Source: Mycolicibacterium celeriflavum
Lineage (GTDB): Bacteria > Actinomycetota > Actinomycetes > Mycobacteriales > Mycobacteriaceae
NCBI RefSeq assembly: GCF_010731795.1
Contig: NZ_AP022591.1
Coordinates: 1,116,001 to 1,180,000 of the forward strand
Reading direction: 5' to 3'
DNA length: 64,000 nt
Of this stretch, positions 10,397 to 21,337 are shown one piece after another; position 1 is the first letter of the stretch; each line of letters opens with the position of its first letter. The position numbers and the translations under genes are program-made. Below the pieces are notes generated by a model. The model saw nothing but the letters and a program-made list of their open reading frames with translations, searched no databases and was not told where the DNA came from.

Positions 10397-11038
10397 CTAC
10401 TGCGGCGGCAGTGCGTCCGAGGTCATCTCGATGAGCGCAAGGCGGAACTGCTCGCTGAGCTCCTGGAGCGTGTAGGCCTCGAAGCGGCTCGTGTCGTACC
10501 ACCAGTCGACGTGCACGTCGCCCTCGGCCCGGTACACGCGGATCTCGAGCGCATGACCGAGAGCGGGCGGGGTCTCCTGGACCGTTGTCTGCTCGGACGC
10601 CTCGCCGATGTAGTTGAAGTACACATCGGACGGCTCGGCGGCGACATGCTCCGAGGCGGCGGCCAACGTGCGGTGCACCGTTGCGAGCACCTCGGTGGCG
10701 CTGGCCTGCTGCGGGGTCGCGCACACCATGGGCACCGCGTCGAGAAGGGCGCCGCGCTCGCTGGCGATGTCGACCGGTACCACGCCGTCGCCGAGTGTGC
10801 GCGCGACCGTCCTGGTCAGCGCCGCCAGCAGGATCTCGTCAGCCGGCAGTCCGAGCCATTCGCCGGCGCCGTCGAGCTCTGCGGTCAACTCGCCGCTCGG
10901 CGGGGTCGACACCTTCGCCATGGTCGCCGATCGGGTCGGATCGGCGAGGTGGTCCGTCACGCGAACCGTTGCTTGAGCAAATACGCCGAACGGGTGCAGA
11001 ACCTCGGGTGTCGGCGCAGCCGGATAAGGGGCAACCAT
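10397..11038 (-). CDS. Orphan condensation-domain C-lobe-like protein
   Basis: A 213-residue protein without a full catalytic domain. Its pattern resembles the C-terminal half of nonribosomal peptide synthetase condensation domains: ILLAALTRTVARTLGDG, then VYFNYIG, LEIRVYRAEGDVHVDWWYD and a final helix LQELSEQFRLAL. The N-terminal lobe with the catalytic HHxxxDG is absent, so condensation activity is unlikely and a binding or structural role is more plausible. The ATG at 11038 is chosen; a TTG three codons earlier is possible. It is transcribed towards the ileS leader, and diverges from the HTH gene at 11174 across a region containing two repeated motifs. Function unknown. Confidence 0.6.
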   Translation of the reverse strand: MVAPYPAAPTPEVLHPFGVFAQATVRVTDHLADPTRSATMAKVSTPPSGELTAELDGAGEWLGLPADEILLAALTRTVARTLGDGVVPVDIASERGALLDAVPMVCATPQQASATEVLATVHRTLAAASEHVAAEPSDVYFNYIGEASEQTTVQETPPALGHALEIRVYRAEGDVHVDWWYDTSRFEAYTLQELSEQFRLALIEMTSDALPPQ

Positions 11039-11060
11039 GAAATCCAAGATAGCTCAGCTG

Positions 11061-11088
11061 TCCCAAAATTGGGAGACGCATCCCAAAA
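11061..11088. promoter_or_regulatory. Candidate operator: TCCCAA palindrome plus direct repeat
   Basis: TCCCAAAATTGGGA (11061-11074) is a 6-bp inverted repeat with a 2-base centre. The word TCCCAAAA recurs exactly 20 bases later (11081-11088), about two helical turns away. The site lies 23-50 bases upstream of the orphan condensation-like gene and on the AT-rich side of the divergent intergenic region. This is what a dimeric regulator site looks like; the regulator is not known. Confidence 0.45.
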
Positions 11089-11153
11089 CTGTGACGCCAG
11101 TGTCAATTAAGGCAAGCATGGCCGGTTTGCGGGTGCCATCGCTCAAACCGGGA

Positions 11154-11171
11154 ACTTACGTTAGAGTAAGT
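11154..11171 (+). promoter_or_regulatory. Candidate operator/-10 of the HTH-membrane protein pair
   Basis: ACTTAC-GTTAGA-GTAAGT is a perfect 6-bp inverted repeat with a 6-base spacer, ending two bases before the ATG of the HTH protein. A TANNNT -10 element (TAGAGT, 11162-11167) lies inside it, 6 bases from the ATG, suggesting a leaderless transcript. A protein bound here would block the promoter, consistent with self-repression by the adjacent DNA-binding protein; this is inference. Confidence 0.5.
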
Positions 11172-11173
11172 GG

Positions 11174-11542
11174 ATGCCACGGACCGACGAGAACGGCAGA
11201 CAGCTAAAAGCTCTGCTGGACTATCTCCTCGACGGAGATGTCGAGGCGAAGGACATCTACGACGCTCTCGGCACCTCGAGCAGCACCTACTACCGTCGCA
11301 TCAAAGAAGCCGACTATCCGGATGCAGAGGAATTGCGTCGGGTGGCCGACCGGTTCGGCCTCAGCTACCCCGACCTTCAGGTCCGGTTCGGGCTGATGAC
11401 GAGGCAGGAAGTCCTGCGCTACGTCGAATCGCTATCGGTGTCGGGCAGCTCGCAGACCGCGCTGCGGGAGGCGATCCGGACGCGCACCCGTGCGCCGAAG
11501 CTCTCGGAGCTGCGGCCGCGCAGTGACGCTCCACCCCTATAG
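11174..11542 (+). CDS. Small helix-turn-helix DNA-binding protein
   Basis: A 122-residue protein. Residues ~8-60 resemble a repressor-type helix-turn-helix: LLDYLLDGDVEAKDIYDALG, then TSSSTYYRRIKEADYPDAEEL, followed by LRRVADRFGLSYPDLQVRFG. Similar small regulators are found in mycobacteria paired with a multi-span membrane protein, as here (gene starting at 11587, 44 bases later). The C-terminal ~40 residues are basic and probably disordered. The ATG at 11174 has no ribosome site but has a -10-like TAGAGT 6 bases upstream, so leaderless translation is likely. Target genes are unknown; an inverted repeat over its own start suggests autoregulation. Confidence 0.75.
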   Translation: MPRTDENGRQLKALLDYLLDGDVEAKDIYDALGTSSSTYYRRIKEADYPDAEELRRVADRFGLSYPDLQVRFGLMTRQEVLRYVESLSVSGSSQTALREAIRTRTRAPKLSELRPRSDAPPL

Positions 11543-11586
11543 CCGTACAATTTGCCGAGTATCACAGCGGCTCGAAGGCAACGTCC

Positions 11587-12324
11587 ATGGCTTTGGCGAC
11601 ACTCATCGCGATCACGCTTTGCTGCATCGCGTGGAGTCTGTGGATTCGCCGTGTCACCTGGTCATCTCGCTGGGAGGTCGCGGCTACCCTCAACATCGCG
11701 CTGCAGGGCATGGCGGTGCTGCTCATGTCGCCCTGGGCGTCGGAGACGCTCGGTGTCGCGCTGCACGCGCTGACCGGAAAATGGAACCTCGAGGACTTCA
11801 TCGGCCACGACTGCTACATCGTCGCCGCGTCCGCCGTCGTCTACAACGCGCTGGGTCGGCTGCAGGACGACCACCTGCTGCAGCGGTCGTTCCGACAGTA
11901 CGTCGAGTTGCCGGCCACGCTGTGCATCCCGCTGCTGCTCGTCACCTTCTCCCTCGGTAACGGCGCGCGGATCTACAAGCCGGACTTCTTCCAGGTGCCC
12001 ACCGACTTCTGGCTCAACACGTACTGGCTGATCCTGTGCGGCATCCTCATCTATCTACTGGGCTACGGCAGCCGGGCCCTTCTGGTGCTGCGCAGAGACC
12101 CGCGGTCACGAAAGATCGCCAACGTCTACCTGATCTCGTCGGCCGCGGGCATCGCCGCGTGCATCGTCCGGTTGCTCACCGCCTACATTCCCGCGCTGCA
12201 GCAACACGACGGTGGCACGACTCTGGTGTGGGTGTTCGCGTGCATGTGCGGCGCTGGCTTCGCGCTGACCTCGGCCGAGTCCTGGCGGCAGAAGACCAGG
12301 TGGTTCAGCAGTACGTCCCGCTGA
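11587..12324 (+). CDS. Seven-helix-like membrane protein, partner of the HTH protein
   Basis: A 245-residue protein with about seven hydrophobic segments (for example ATLIAITLCCIAWSLW at the start, ATLCIPLLLVTFSLG mid-protein and TLVWVFACMCGAGFAL near the end). Its look is that of the actinobacterial MAB_1171c-like/DUF6545-type membrane proteins that occur next to small regulators; this family link is tentative. No transport or enzyme motif was recognised. It lies 44 bases after the HTH gene in the same direction, so the two are probably co-transcribed. It converges on lipL with only 4 bases between the stop codons. Confidence 0.7.
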   Translation: MALATLIAITLCCIAWSLWIRRVTWSSRWEVAATLNIALQGMAVLLMSPWASETLGVALHALTGKWNLEDFIGHDCYIVAASAVVYNALGRLQDDHLLQRSFRQYVELPATLCIPLLLVTFSLGNGARIYKPDFFQVPTDFWLNTYWLILCGILIYLLGYGSRALLVLRRDPRSRKIANVYLISSAAGIAACIVRLLTAYIPALQQHDGGTTLVWVFACMCGAGFALTSAESWRQKTRWFSSTSR

Positions 12325-12328
12325 CCGA

Positions 12329-13603
12329 CTAACCGGCGACCGACCGCGACACCTTCCAGAACGGGGCACCCATGTCGGGCACCGTCTGGTATCCGCGCCT
12401 GCGCGCCCGCGCGGCGTCGCGGCGGATCAACGCCTGCAAGCCGGCGAACGTCGCCTGGTCGAGCACCATCCGCGTCAACAGCCGGTTGTGCACGAAACCG
12501 AACGACAACCCGCTCGTGGGATCGGCCCAGCCGACGGACCCGGCCAAGCCGGCATGACCGAAGCCGGGCATGAATCCCGGCGGGACCGGCAGCGAGTGGT
12601 AGCCGAGATTGAAACTCAACGGCACGAAGATGTTTCGGTCCGGCCAATAGTTCGGCCTGCCGGTCAGCGCCGCGACGCGCTCTTCGGACAGGAACTGGGT
12701 GCCCTCGATACGGCCGCCGTTGGCGATCGCGCCGTACATCTTGGCCAGGCTGCGGGCGGTCGCGACCCCGTTGGCCGCCGGAATCTCGGCGTCCAGGAAC
12801 GGGGTGTCGCCCTGGACGACGGCCTTCATCCCGGGAAAGTACATCGAGCCGAACATCCCGGACACGCCGAGCGCCGCCACCCGCGGGGCGATGAAGTTGA
12901 AAACGGGGTTGGCCAACGTGCCCTGCGGCGCGAGGATCTGCGCTGCGCGGGTCGGCGCGTCGGCAGGCGGGCGGCCCAGGTGCAGTCCGTCGGTGTCGAG
13001 CGGTTCGGCGAGTTCCTCGCGGATCAGGTCGCGCATGCTCTTGCCGGTGACCGCGCGGCCCAGTCCGGACATCAGCCAGCCGTAGGTGAGCGCGTGGTAG
13101 GCCTGATGGCCGAACAGCAGTTTGTTGACCGGCGCGGCCGCGACCCGTTGCTCCATCACCCGGTGGTCGAGCAACTCGTCCTTGGTGCAACCGTTGAGAT
13201 GGGACAACCCTGCCCGGTGCTGCATCATGTCTCGCACCGTGATCCGGCCCTTGCCCTTGACCCCGAACTCGGGCCAGTACTCGGCGACCGGCGTGTCGTA
13301 GTCGATCAGGCCGCGGTCGGCCAGGCGGTGGATGACCGTCGAGGCCAGGCCCTTGGTGACCGAGAAAACCATCGCCCCGGTGTCCGCGTTCCAGTGCTGG
13401 GTGCCGCGGCGGTCCGCGTAGCCCGTCCACACGTCGACGACGGGTTCCCCGTGCAGGTATATCGACAGCGCGCCGCCACCGTAGCGGCGGCCAGGGAAAA
13501 GCCGGCGGAAGCTGCGCACGGTGCACGCGAAGTTCGAATCCGCTGCGCCCTGGACACCGTGCGGAAGCGCTGCGCTGGGCTCCCGACTCTTGACACCCGT
13601 CAC
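12329..13603 (-). CDS. lipL: Serine esterase/beta-lactamase-fold hydrolase LipL
   Basis: A 424-residue serine hydrolase of the class C beta-lactamase/EstB fold. FSVTKGL carries the SxxK motif (Ser81, Lys84); the tyrosine of the catalytic triad is probably in YHALTYGW near residue 170. GFGHAGLAGSVGW matches the C-terminal HxG-like block. It closely resembles M. tuberculosis LipL (Rv1497), a lipid esterase reported to be surface-associated; no classical signal peptide is visible here. The start is GTG at 13603, with a TAAATT -10-like element 9 bases upstream (13613-13618) that fits a leaderless or near-leaderless transcript. It follows meaB on the same strand, as in M. tuberculosis. Confidence 0.9.
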   Translation of the reverse strand: MTGVKSREPSAALPHGVQGAADSNFACTVRSFRRLFPGRRYGGGALSIYLHGEPVVDVWTGYADRRGTQHWNADTGAMVFSVTKGLASTVIHRLADRGLIDYDTPVAEYWPEFGVKGKGRITVRDMMQHRAGLSHLNGCTKDELLDHRVMEQRVAAAPVNKLLFGHQAYHALTYGWLMSGLGRAVTGKSMRDLIREELAEPLDTDGLHLGRPPADAPTRAAQILAPQGTLANPVFNFIAPRVAALGVSGMFGSMYFPGMKAVVQGDTPFLDAEIPAANGVATARSLAKMYGAIANGGRIEGTQFLSEERVAALTGRPNYWPDRNIFVPLSFNLGYHSLPVPPGFMPGFGHAGLAGSVGWADPTSGLSFGFVHNRLLTRMVLDQATFAGLQALIRRDAARARRRGYQTVPDMGAPFWKVSRSVAG

Positions 13604-13650
13604 AATGTATTGAATTTACTCGTAACCCCGGCTAATAAACCTTGTGTTAT

Positions 13651-14643
13651 CTATTCGTTAGGTTCGCCCATGTCCGAGGCGTCGAGCAACTGTTGGGCAG
13701 CAAGCGCCGGCGTCAGTTCGCCGTCGCGGACCTGGCGTTCGATCTCGGCGCGGGCCTTCTTGACCCTCGGGTTGGACAACACCCGGTCGAGGACCGCGTC
13801 GCGCACCATCGACCACGTCCACTCGACCTGCTGGGTGCGGCGGCGACTTTCGAACTCCCCCGCCTCGGTCAGCACCTCGCGATGCTTGAGCACGGTCGTC
13901 CACAACTCCTCGAGACCCGAGCCTTCCAACGCGCTCATGGTGAGAACTGGTGGGCGCCATAGGGTTTCGCGGGGGTAGATCAGGCGGATGGCGCCGGCGA
14001 GCTCGCGGGCGGCCCTCTTGGCCTCGATCGCGTGCTCACCGTCGGCTTTGTTCACCACGACGATGTCGGCGAGTTCGAGCACGCCCTTCTTGATCCCCTG
14101 CAACTGGTCACCCGTGCGCGCCAGCGTGAGGAACACGAAGGTGTCGACCATGTTGGCCACCGTCACCTCGGACTGTCCGACGCCGACGGTCTCGACCAGG
14201 ACCACGTCGAAACCCGCCGCTTCGAGCAGCACGATCGTCTCCCGCGTGGCCTTGGCGACGCCGCCGAGCGTGCCCGAGGTCGGGGATGGGCGGATGTAGG
14301 CGTCAGGATGCACGGCCAACCGCGCCATCCGGGTCTTGTCACCGAGGATGGAGCCGCGGGTGCGGGTCGAGGACGGATCGACCGCCAGCACCGCGACCCG
14401 GTGCCCCTGCTCGATCAGGTACATGCCGAGCGCCTCGATCGCCGTCGACTTCCCGACTCCCGGCACACCCGTGATCCCGACGTGCATCGCCTTGCCCGCA
14501 TGGGCGGTCAGTTGCAGCAGCAGTTCCTGCGCCTGCTCGCGGTGGTCGACGCGGGTCGACTCGACCAGCGTGATTGCCCTCGCCAGGGCGGCGCGGTCAC
14601 CGTCCGCCACGGCGGTCGCGAGGTCGGCGATCGGCTCGGCCAT
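13651..14643 (-). CDS. meaB: Methylmalonyl-CoA mutase-associated GTPase MeaB
   Basis: A G3E-family GTPase (330 residues) that protects and reloads adenosylcobalamin-dependent methylmalonyl-CoA mutase. The Walker A is GVPGVGKS at 59-66; ETVGVGQSE and VVNKADGEHA (NKxD specificity motif) follow. The C-terminal helical dimerisation region is present. It begins immediately after the mutB stop, so it is co-translated with the mutase it serves. In M. tuberculosis a mazEF4 toxin-antitoxin pair (Rv1494-Rv1495) separates the two genes; here they are directly adjacent. Confidence 0.96.
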   Translation of the reverse strand: MAEPIADLATAVADGDRAALARAITLVESTRVDHREQAQELLLQLTAHAGKAMHVGITGVPGVGKSTAIEALGMYLIEQGHRVAVLAVDPSSTRTRGSILGDKTRMARLAVHPDAYIRPSPTSGTLGGVAKATRETIVLLEAAGFDVVLVETVGVGQSEVTVANMVDTFVFLTLARTGDQLQGIKKGVLELADIVVVNKADGEHAIEAKRAARELAGAIRLIYPRETLWRPPVLTMSALEGSGLEELWTTVLKHREVLTEAGEFESRRRTQQVEWTWSMVRDAVLDRVLSNPRVKKARAEIERQVRDGELTPALAAQQLLDASDMGEPNE

Positions 14644-16911
<2,268 letters not shown>

Positions 16912-16912
16912 C

Positions 16913-18733
16913 TCAGGCCCCCAATCTGGTGAGCAGGTCCGACAATGTGCCGACCGCATCGATTTTCGCGGTCAAATAGCCGTCCGGTTTCGAATCCGCT
17001 TGTGCCACAGCTTTCTCCGGTCCGGCAAGCAGGACCTGTGAGACGCCGGCCGCACGGGCGGAGTCGACGGCGGCGGAGGCTTCCGCCGCGTAGCGCGCGT
17101 CGGTGCCGCAGATCACCGCGATCGCGGGTGTGCCGTTTTCTGTCTCGGTCACCGCCTCGATGCCTCCCGACGCCAGCAGGTTCGTCGCGAACGTGGTCCG
17201 GATGTTGTGCTCGGCGAGCGGACCGAGCGGCAGCAGCAGCACCTGCGGCCTGGCCCCGGTCTTCTCCAGGAAGGCGTCCGAGCGGTCCCGCAGCGCCTCG
17301 AAGCCGGCCGCGTAGCGCTGCACCCCGGACAGCGGATCGCCTTGCGGTAGCGCAGGTTCGGCGATGTCGGGGAACTCGTTCACGCCCGTGAGCGCGGTGC
17401 GCCGGTGGGCGATGTCGTCGGCTCGGCCGGCCGCGACGTCGGTGATCTGACCGGCGATGTAGTCGGCGGCGTCGGCGAAACCGCCGCGGGACTCGATGTC
17501 CTGGAAGTGCTTCCAGGCCTGCGCGGCGAGCTGCTCGGTGAGGTCTTCGACGTGCCAGGAACCCGCCGCGGGGTCCAGCACGCGGCCCAGATGCGACTCC
17601 TCGAGCAGCAGCAGCTGGGTGTTGCGGGCGATCCGGCGCGCAAAGCTGGGGGCGGTCCCGGGGAAGCCCCCGGCGATCGCGACGTCGAACGGGTGCACCT
17701 GGACGGTGTCCGCGCCGCCGATGCCCGCCGAGAACGCGGCCAACGTGGTGCGCAGCATGTTCACCCAGGAATCGCGCTTGGTCATCATCGGCAGCGAAGT
17801 CACGGCGTGCAGGGTGGCGGACCCGTGCTCGGGCGCCCCCACCACCTCGGCCACCCGGGCCCACAGCCGGCGCGCGGCCCGCAGCTTCGCGATCGTCATG
17901 AACTGGTCGTCGGCAGCGGCGATGCGGAAGCTGAGCTGGCGCAGGGCATCCGGAACCGCCATGCCGCTGTTGCCCAGCAGCCGCAGGTAGCTGACCCCGG
18001 CGGCGACCATGCCCGCCAGCTCCCAGGATGCGTTGGCGCCGAGGTTGTGGAATGCGGGACCGTCGACGGTGATGGCTCGAACGTGACCGCCGTAGGCACC
18101 CAGCTTCGCCGCGGTCGCCACCACATCGCCGACGTCGGCCGTCTGCCGCCCGGACAACGGGGCGGTCAGCGGGTCGGCGCCGAAGTCGACCGACAGCCGG
18201 GACCGCTGGTCCGCGTCGAAATCGCTCAGCAAGCCGAGCACCGCGTCGGCAGCGGGAACGTAATCCGGCCCGGCGATCTCGAAGAGCACCGGAACGAGAT
18301 CGAGGTAGACGCCGTCGAACAGCCGGTCCAGTTCGGTCGCCGGCACTCCTGCGGAAGCGCCGACGCGGATGACGAGTGCGCTGACGCCTTCGGTCAGGCC
18401 GAGCAATACGGCCCCGTTGTGTTCGCTCACGCTGCCGGAACCGTTCGCCGGGAACGCCTCTGCCACCTTCCACCCGGTCTTGACGTCGCGCAGCGCGTCG
18501 CCACCGCGCACGAACGGCCACTGGCCGGGCAACGGCGGCTCGGGCAGCGCGTCCAGGCTGGTGTAGAGCGGACGGATCGCGAAGCCGTCGTAGGTCGGCG
18601 AATCCAGCAGGCGCTCGGGTTCGGCGGGCAGATCGGCGGGATCCCGACGGGTGCTCTTTGCCAGCACCCCGGCAACCGCTGAGCGCCAACGCTCCCGATC
18701 GGCCTCGACCGCAGTGGGTTTCTGCACGATCAT
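16913..18733 (-). CDS. mutA: Methylmalonyl-CoA mutase small subunit
   Basis: The 606-residue non-catalytic partner of MutB. It keeps the barrel ([24 protein letters not shown]), while its C-terminal domain lacks the DxHxxG cobalamin motif, as expected for this subunit. First gene of mutA-mutB-meaB. The ATG at 18733 has only a weak ribosome site. It diverges from the TVP38-like gene over about 100 bases that should hold both promoters; no strong element was recognised there. Confidence 0.95.
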   Translation of the reverse strand: MIVQKPTAVEADRERWRSAVAGVLAKSTRRDPADLPAEPERLLDSPTYDGFAIRPLYTSLDALPEPPLPGQWPFVRGGDALRDVKTGWKVAEAFPANGSGSVSEHNGAVLLGLTEGVSALVIRVGASAGVPATELDRLFDGVYLDLVPVLFEIAGPDYVPAADAVLGLLSDFDADQRSRLSVDFGADPLTAPLSGRQTADVGDVVATAAKLGAYGGHVRAITVDGPAFHNLGANASWELAGMVAAGVSYLRLLGNSGMAVPDALRQLSFRIAAADDQFMTIAKLRAARRLWARVAEVVGAPEHGSATLHAVTSLPMMTKRDSWVNMLRTTLAAFSAGIGGADTVQVHPFDVAIAGGFPGTAPSFARRIARNTQLLLLEESHLGRVLDPAAGSWHVEDLTEQLAAQAWKHFQDIESRGGFADAADYIAGQITDVAAGRADDIAHRRTALTGVNEFPDIAEPALPQGDPLSGVQRYAAGFEALRDRSDAFLEKTGARPQVLLLPLGPLAEHNIRTTFATNLLASGGIEAVTETENGTPAIAVICGTDARYAAEASAAVDSARAAGVSQVLLAGPEKAVAQADSKPDGYLTAKIDAVGTLSDLLTRLGA

Positions 18734-18832
18734 CAGGCTAAATGATCGCCATCACACCGGCGTTGGCCGGGCAGCCGACTCAGCCGCTCGCCGACGGGTG
18801 GCTTCGGCCGTCGTTCCGTAGTCTTGGTAGGC

Positions 18833-19573
18833 GTGAACTCCGTCGTCAGCACCCTGCGCGCGGTCCGCGGCGCGGTGGTCGCGACGCTTTCCGGCGTCTC
18901 GCGCGTGCGTCTGGCGGGCTCACTGGCGGGCATTGTGATTCTCGTCGCAGTCGCGTTGCTGGTTCCACTGCCGACGGCCGTCGAGCTGCGCGACTGGGCG
19001 ACCTCTGTCGGGCCGTGGTTCCCGTTGGCATTCCTGGCCGCCCACATCTTGGTGACGGTGTTCCCGTTCCCGCGCACTGCCTTCACGCTTGCCGCGGGCC
19101 TGTTGTTCGGCCCGGTGCTCGGCATCCCGCTGGCCGTGACGTCCGCCACGGTCAGCGCGGTGCTGGCGCTGCTGCTGGTGCGCGCTGTCGGCCTGCAACT
19201 GAACCGGTTGGTGCCCCACCCCCGGGTCCAGTCGCTGGACGCGCGGCTGGGTGAACGCGGCTGGCCGACCGTGCTCTCGATGCGGCTGATTCCCGCCGTG
19301 CCGTTCTCCGTGCTCAACTACGCCGCGGGGGCGTCGTCGGTGCGTGTGCTGCCGTACTCGCTGGCCACCCTCGCGGGGCTGCTGCCCGGCACCGCGGCCG
19401 TGGTCATCCTCGGCGACGCGCTCACCGGCAACGTCAGCCCGCTGCTGGTGCTGATTTCGCTGTGCACCGCCGGTTTGGGCGTTGCGGGCCTGGTCTATGA
19501 GATCCGCGTGCACCGTCGTCATCACCGCGACCGGACCGCGGAAGCCGATCAGCCGTTACGCGTGACGAGGTAG
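18833..19573 (+). CDS. TVP38/TMEM64 (VTT/DedA-like) membrane protein
   Basis: A 246-residue integral membrane protein resembling M. tuberculosis Rv1491c. It has a membrane segment at ~25-48 (GIVILVAVALLVPLP), the VTT-domain core (VFPFPRTAFTLAAGLLFGP, then RLIPAVPFSVLNYAAGAS) and a final span near LLVLISLCTAGLGVAGLVY. Family members are lipid scramblase or transporter-like; the substrate here is unknown. The GTG at 18833 is preferred over an in-frame TTG nine bases upstream. It converges with qmcA, leaving a 9-base gap. Confidence 0.85.
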   Translation: MNSVVSTLRAVRGAVVATLSGVSRVRLAGSLAGIVILVAVALLVPLPTAVELRDWATSVGPWFPLAFLAAHILVTVFPFPRTAFTLAAGLLFGPVLGIPLAVTSATVSAVLALLLVRAVGLQLNRLVPHPRVQSLDARLGERGWPTVLSMRLIPAVPFSVLNYAAGASSVRVLPYSLATLAGLLPGTAAVVILGDALTGNVSPLLVLISLCTAGLGVAGLVYEIRVHRRHHRDRTAEADQPLRVTR

Positions 19574-19582
19574 ATCAGGCGC

Positions 19583-20803
19583 CTACAGCGAGTGCGCGCC
19601 GCCGCCACCATCGCCACGGCTTGGTGGCGGGTAATCCGAGACCGGCGGCTGCTGCTGGCTCAGCGGCGGATACCGCGGCGGTGCGTCGATCGGCGCAGGA
19701 CCGTCCACCGACGTGCGAGCCTCCGCCTCGGCCTTGGCCACCGCCCGTGCAATCTCCGGATCGGTCTCGGTGTTGAACCAGTCGGCGACCTCGTCGTCGT
19801 CGCTCTTCGGCGGTGTGTCGTCGACCGGAGACGGCGTGTAGCGGAACACGCCGTCCTCGCCGGGCGCACCGAGCAGCTTGGTGAAACCCTGTAGCGCAGA
19901 ACCGAAGTCGCTGGGCACCAGCCACACCTTGTTCGCCTCGCCCTTGGCCATCTGCGGCAGGGTCTGCAAGTACTGGTAGGCCAACATCTCCGGGGTGGGC
20001 CGGCCCGCCTTGATCGCCGCGAACGTCTTCTCGATGGCCTTGGCCTGCCCCTGCGCCTGCAGGTAGGCGGCGGCGCGTTCGCCTTGCGCACGCAGCATCC
20101 GCGACTGCCGGTCGGCCTCGGCGGCCAGGATCGCCGCCTGCTTGGCGCCCTCGGCGGCCAGGATCTGCGCCTGCTTCTGACCCTCGGCCTGTTTGATCGC
20201 CGCCTCCCGGCTACCTTCCGCGGTGAGGATCATCGCGCGCTTCTCGCGATCCGCGCGCATCTGCTTTTCCATCGAGTCCTGGATCGACGGCGGCGGGTCG
20301 ATGCTGCGCAGTTCGACACGGGCCACCCGCAGTCCCCACCGGCCGGTGGCCTCGTCGAGCACGCCGCGCAACTGCCCGTTGATCGAGTCGCGCGAGGTCA
20401 GCGTCTGCTCGAGCGTCATGCCGCCGACCACGTTGCGCAGCGTGGTGGTGGTCAGCTGTTCGACGCCGACGATGTAGTTGCTGATCTGATAGACGGCCGC
20501 CTGCGGATTGGTCACCTGGAAGTAGACGACGGTGTCGATGTTGACGGTCAGGTTGTCCTCGGTGATCACCGGCTGCGGCGGGAACGACACCACCCGCTCG
20601 CGCAGGTCGACCCGCGCGCGGATCCTGTCGATGAACGGCAGCAGCAGCGTCAGCTGACCCGACACGGTCTTGCTGTAGCGGCCGAGCCGCTCGATGACCG
20701 CGGCCTCTGCCTGGGGTATCAGCGCGATCGACTTCGCGACGATGATGGCGGCGAACACCACCAGCACGCCCACGAGGATCAAGCCTGCGACGGCACCTTC
20801 CAT
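19583..20803 (-). CDS. qmcA: SPFH-domain membrane protein (stomatin/QmcA-like)
   Basis: A 406-residue protein with one N-terminal membrane span (GLILVGVLVVFAAIIVAKS) and an SPFH/band-7 domain at ~30-220 (RYSKTVSGQLTLLLPF, VVSFPPQPVITEDNL, DPPPSIQDSMEKQMRADREKR). An alanine-, glutamine- and glutamate-rich coiled coil follows (AEGQKQAQILAAEGAKQAAI), then an acidic, proline-rich tail of ~80 residues ending in GGGG. Such proteins form membrane-bound oligomeric assemblies linked to protease control and membrane microdomains. It lies 43 bases downstream of the NfeD-like gene; SPFH-NfeD pairs are a conserved partnership. Counterpart: Rv1488. Confidence 0.92.
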   Translation of the reverse strand: MEGAVAGLILVGVLVVFAAIIVAKSIALIPQAEAAVIERLGRYSKTVSGQLTLLLPFIDRIRARVDLRERVVSFPPQPVITEDNLTVNIDTVVYFQVTNPQAAVYQISNYIVGVEQLTTTTLRNVVGGMTLEQTLTSRDSINGQLRGVLDEATGRWGLRVARVELRSIDPPPSIQDSMEKQMRADREKRAMILTAEGSREAAIKQAEGQKQAQILAAEGAKQAAILAAEADRQSRMLRAQGERAAAYLQAQGQAKAIEKTFAAIKAGRPTPEMLAYQYLQTLPQMAKGEANKVWLVPSDFGSALQGFTKLLGAPGEDGVFRYTPSPVDDTPPKSDDDEVADWFNTETDPEIARAVAKAEAEARTSVDGPAPIDAPPRYPPLSQQQPPVSDYPPPSRGDGGGGAHSL

Positions 20804-20846
20804 GACGGGTTCCTTGCCTTTCCTCCGGGATTGCCCGGCGAATCTT

Positions 20847-21278
20847 CTACATGACTTTCTGCACGACGGCGGTGGCGCCGTCGATGTGCACGACAGTCAC
20901 GTGCTCGCCCGGCTCGTAGACATCGTTCTCGTTGTAGGGCCGCGCGGTCCATACCTCGCCGTCGAGCTTGACCTGTCCCTCGTGGCGGGCGACCCGATCG
21001 AGCACCAGCGCGCTCTTGCCCTCCAGCGCCTTCGCCGGATCGGGCAGGCCGGTGCCGGCCTGGAAGTGCCTGCGCAGCGCCGGGCGCACCAGCACCAGCA
21101 GCAGGACGGACACCACCGCGAAGACGGCGCCGTGGACCCACAGGTCGTCGAAGATCAGGCTCGATCCGGCCGCTGCCAGCGCACCGCCGCCGAGCATGAG
21201 CAGAAACAGGTCGCCGGTCAGGGCTTCGGCCCCGGCCAACGCCAGCGCGGCGATCAACCAGATCAGCGCTGCAGGCAT
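20847..21278 (-). CDS. NfeD-like membrane protein
   Basis: A 143-residue protein of the short NfeD (NfeD1b) type: three close hydrophobic helices at ~3-75 (LIWLIAALALAGAEAL, LFLLMLGGGALAAAGS, VFAVVSVLLLVLV) and a C-terminal OB-fold-like beta domain (KSALVLDRVARHEGQVKLDGEVW, VVHIDGATAVVQKV). It is upstream of and co-directional with the SPFH gene, the usual arrangement for this pair, and probably binds that protein. Counterpart: Rv1487. It diverges from the gene at 21338. Confidence 0.92.
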   Translation of the reverse strand: MPAALIWLIAALALAGAEALTGDLFLLMLGGGALAAAGSSLIFDDLWVHGAVFAVVSVLLLVLVRPALRRHFQAGTGLPDPAKALEGKSALVLDRVARHEGQVKLDGEVWTARPYNENDVYEPGEHVTVVHIDGATAVVQKVM

Positions 21279-21337
21279 GACGTCACCCTATCGCGTGACC
21301 GGCCTGATGCGGGTGTAACAACTACACTGCGAGCATC

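Noticed and set aside
12329..13603. LipL as a classical beta-lactamase
   Set aside because: It has the SxxK fold but its sequence is close to the mycobacterial esterase LipL, and no secretion signal or KTG-type motif was recognised.
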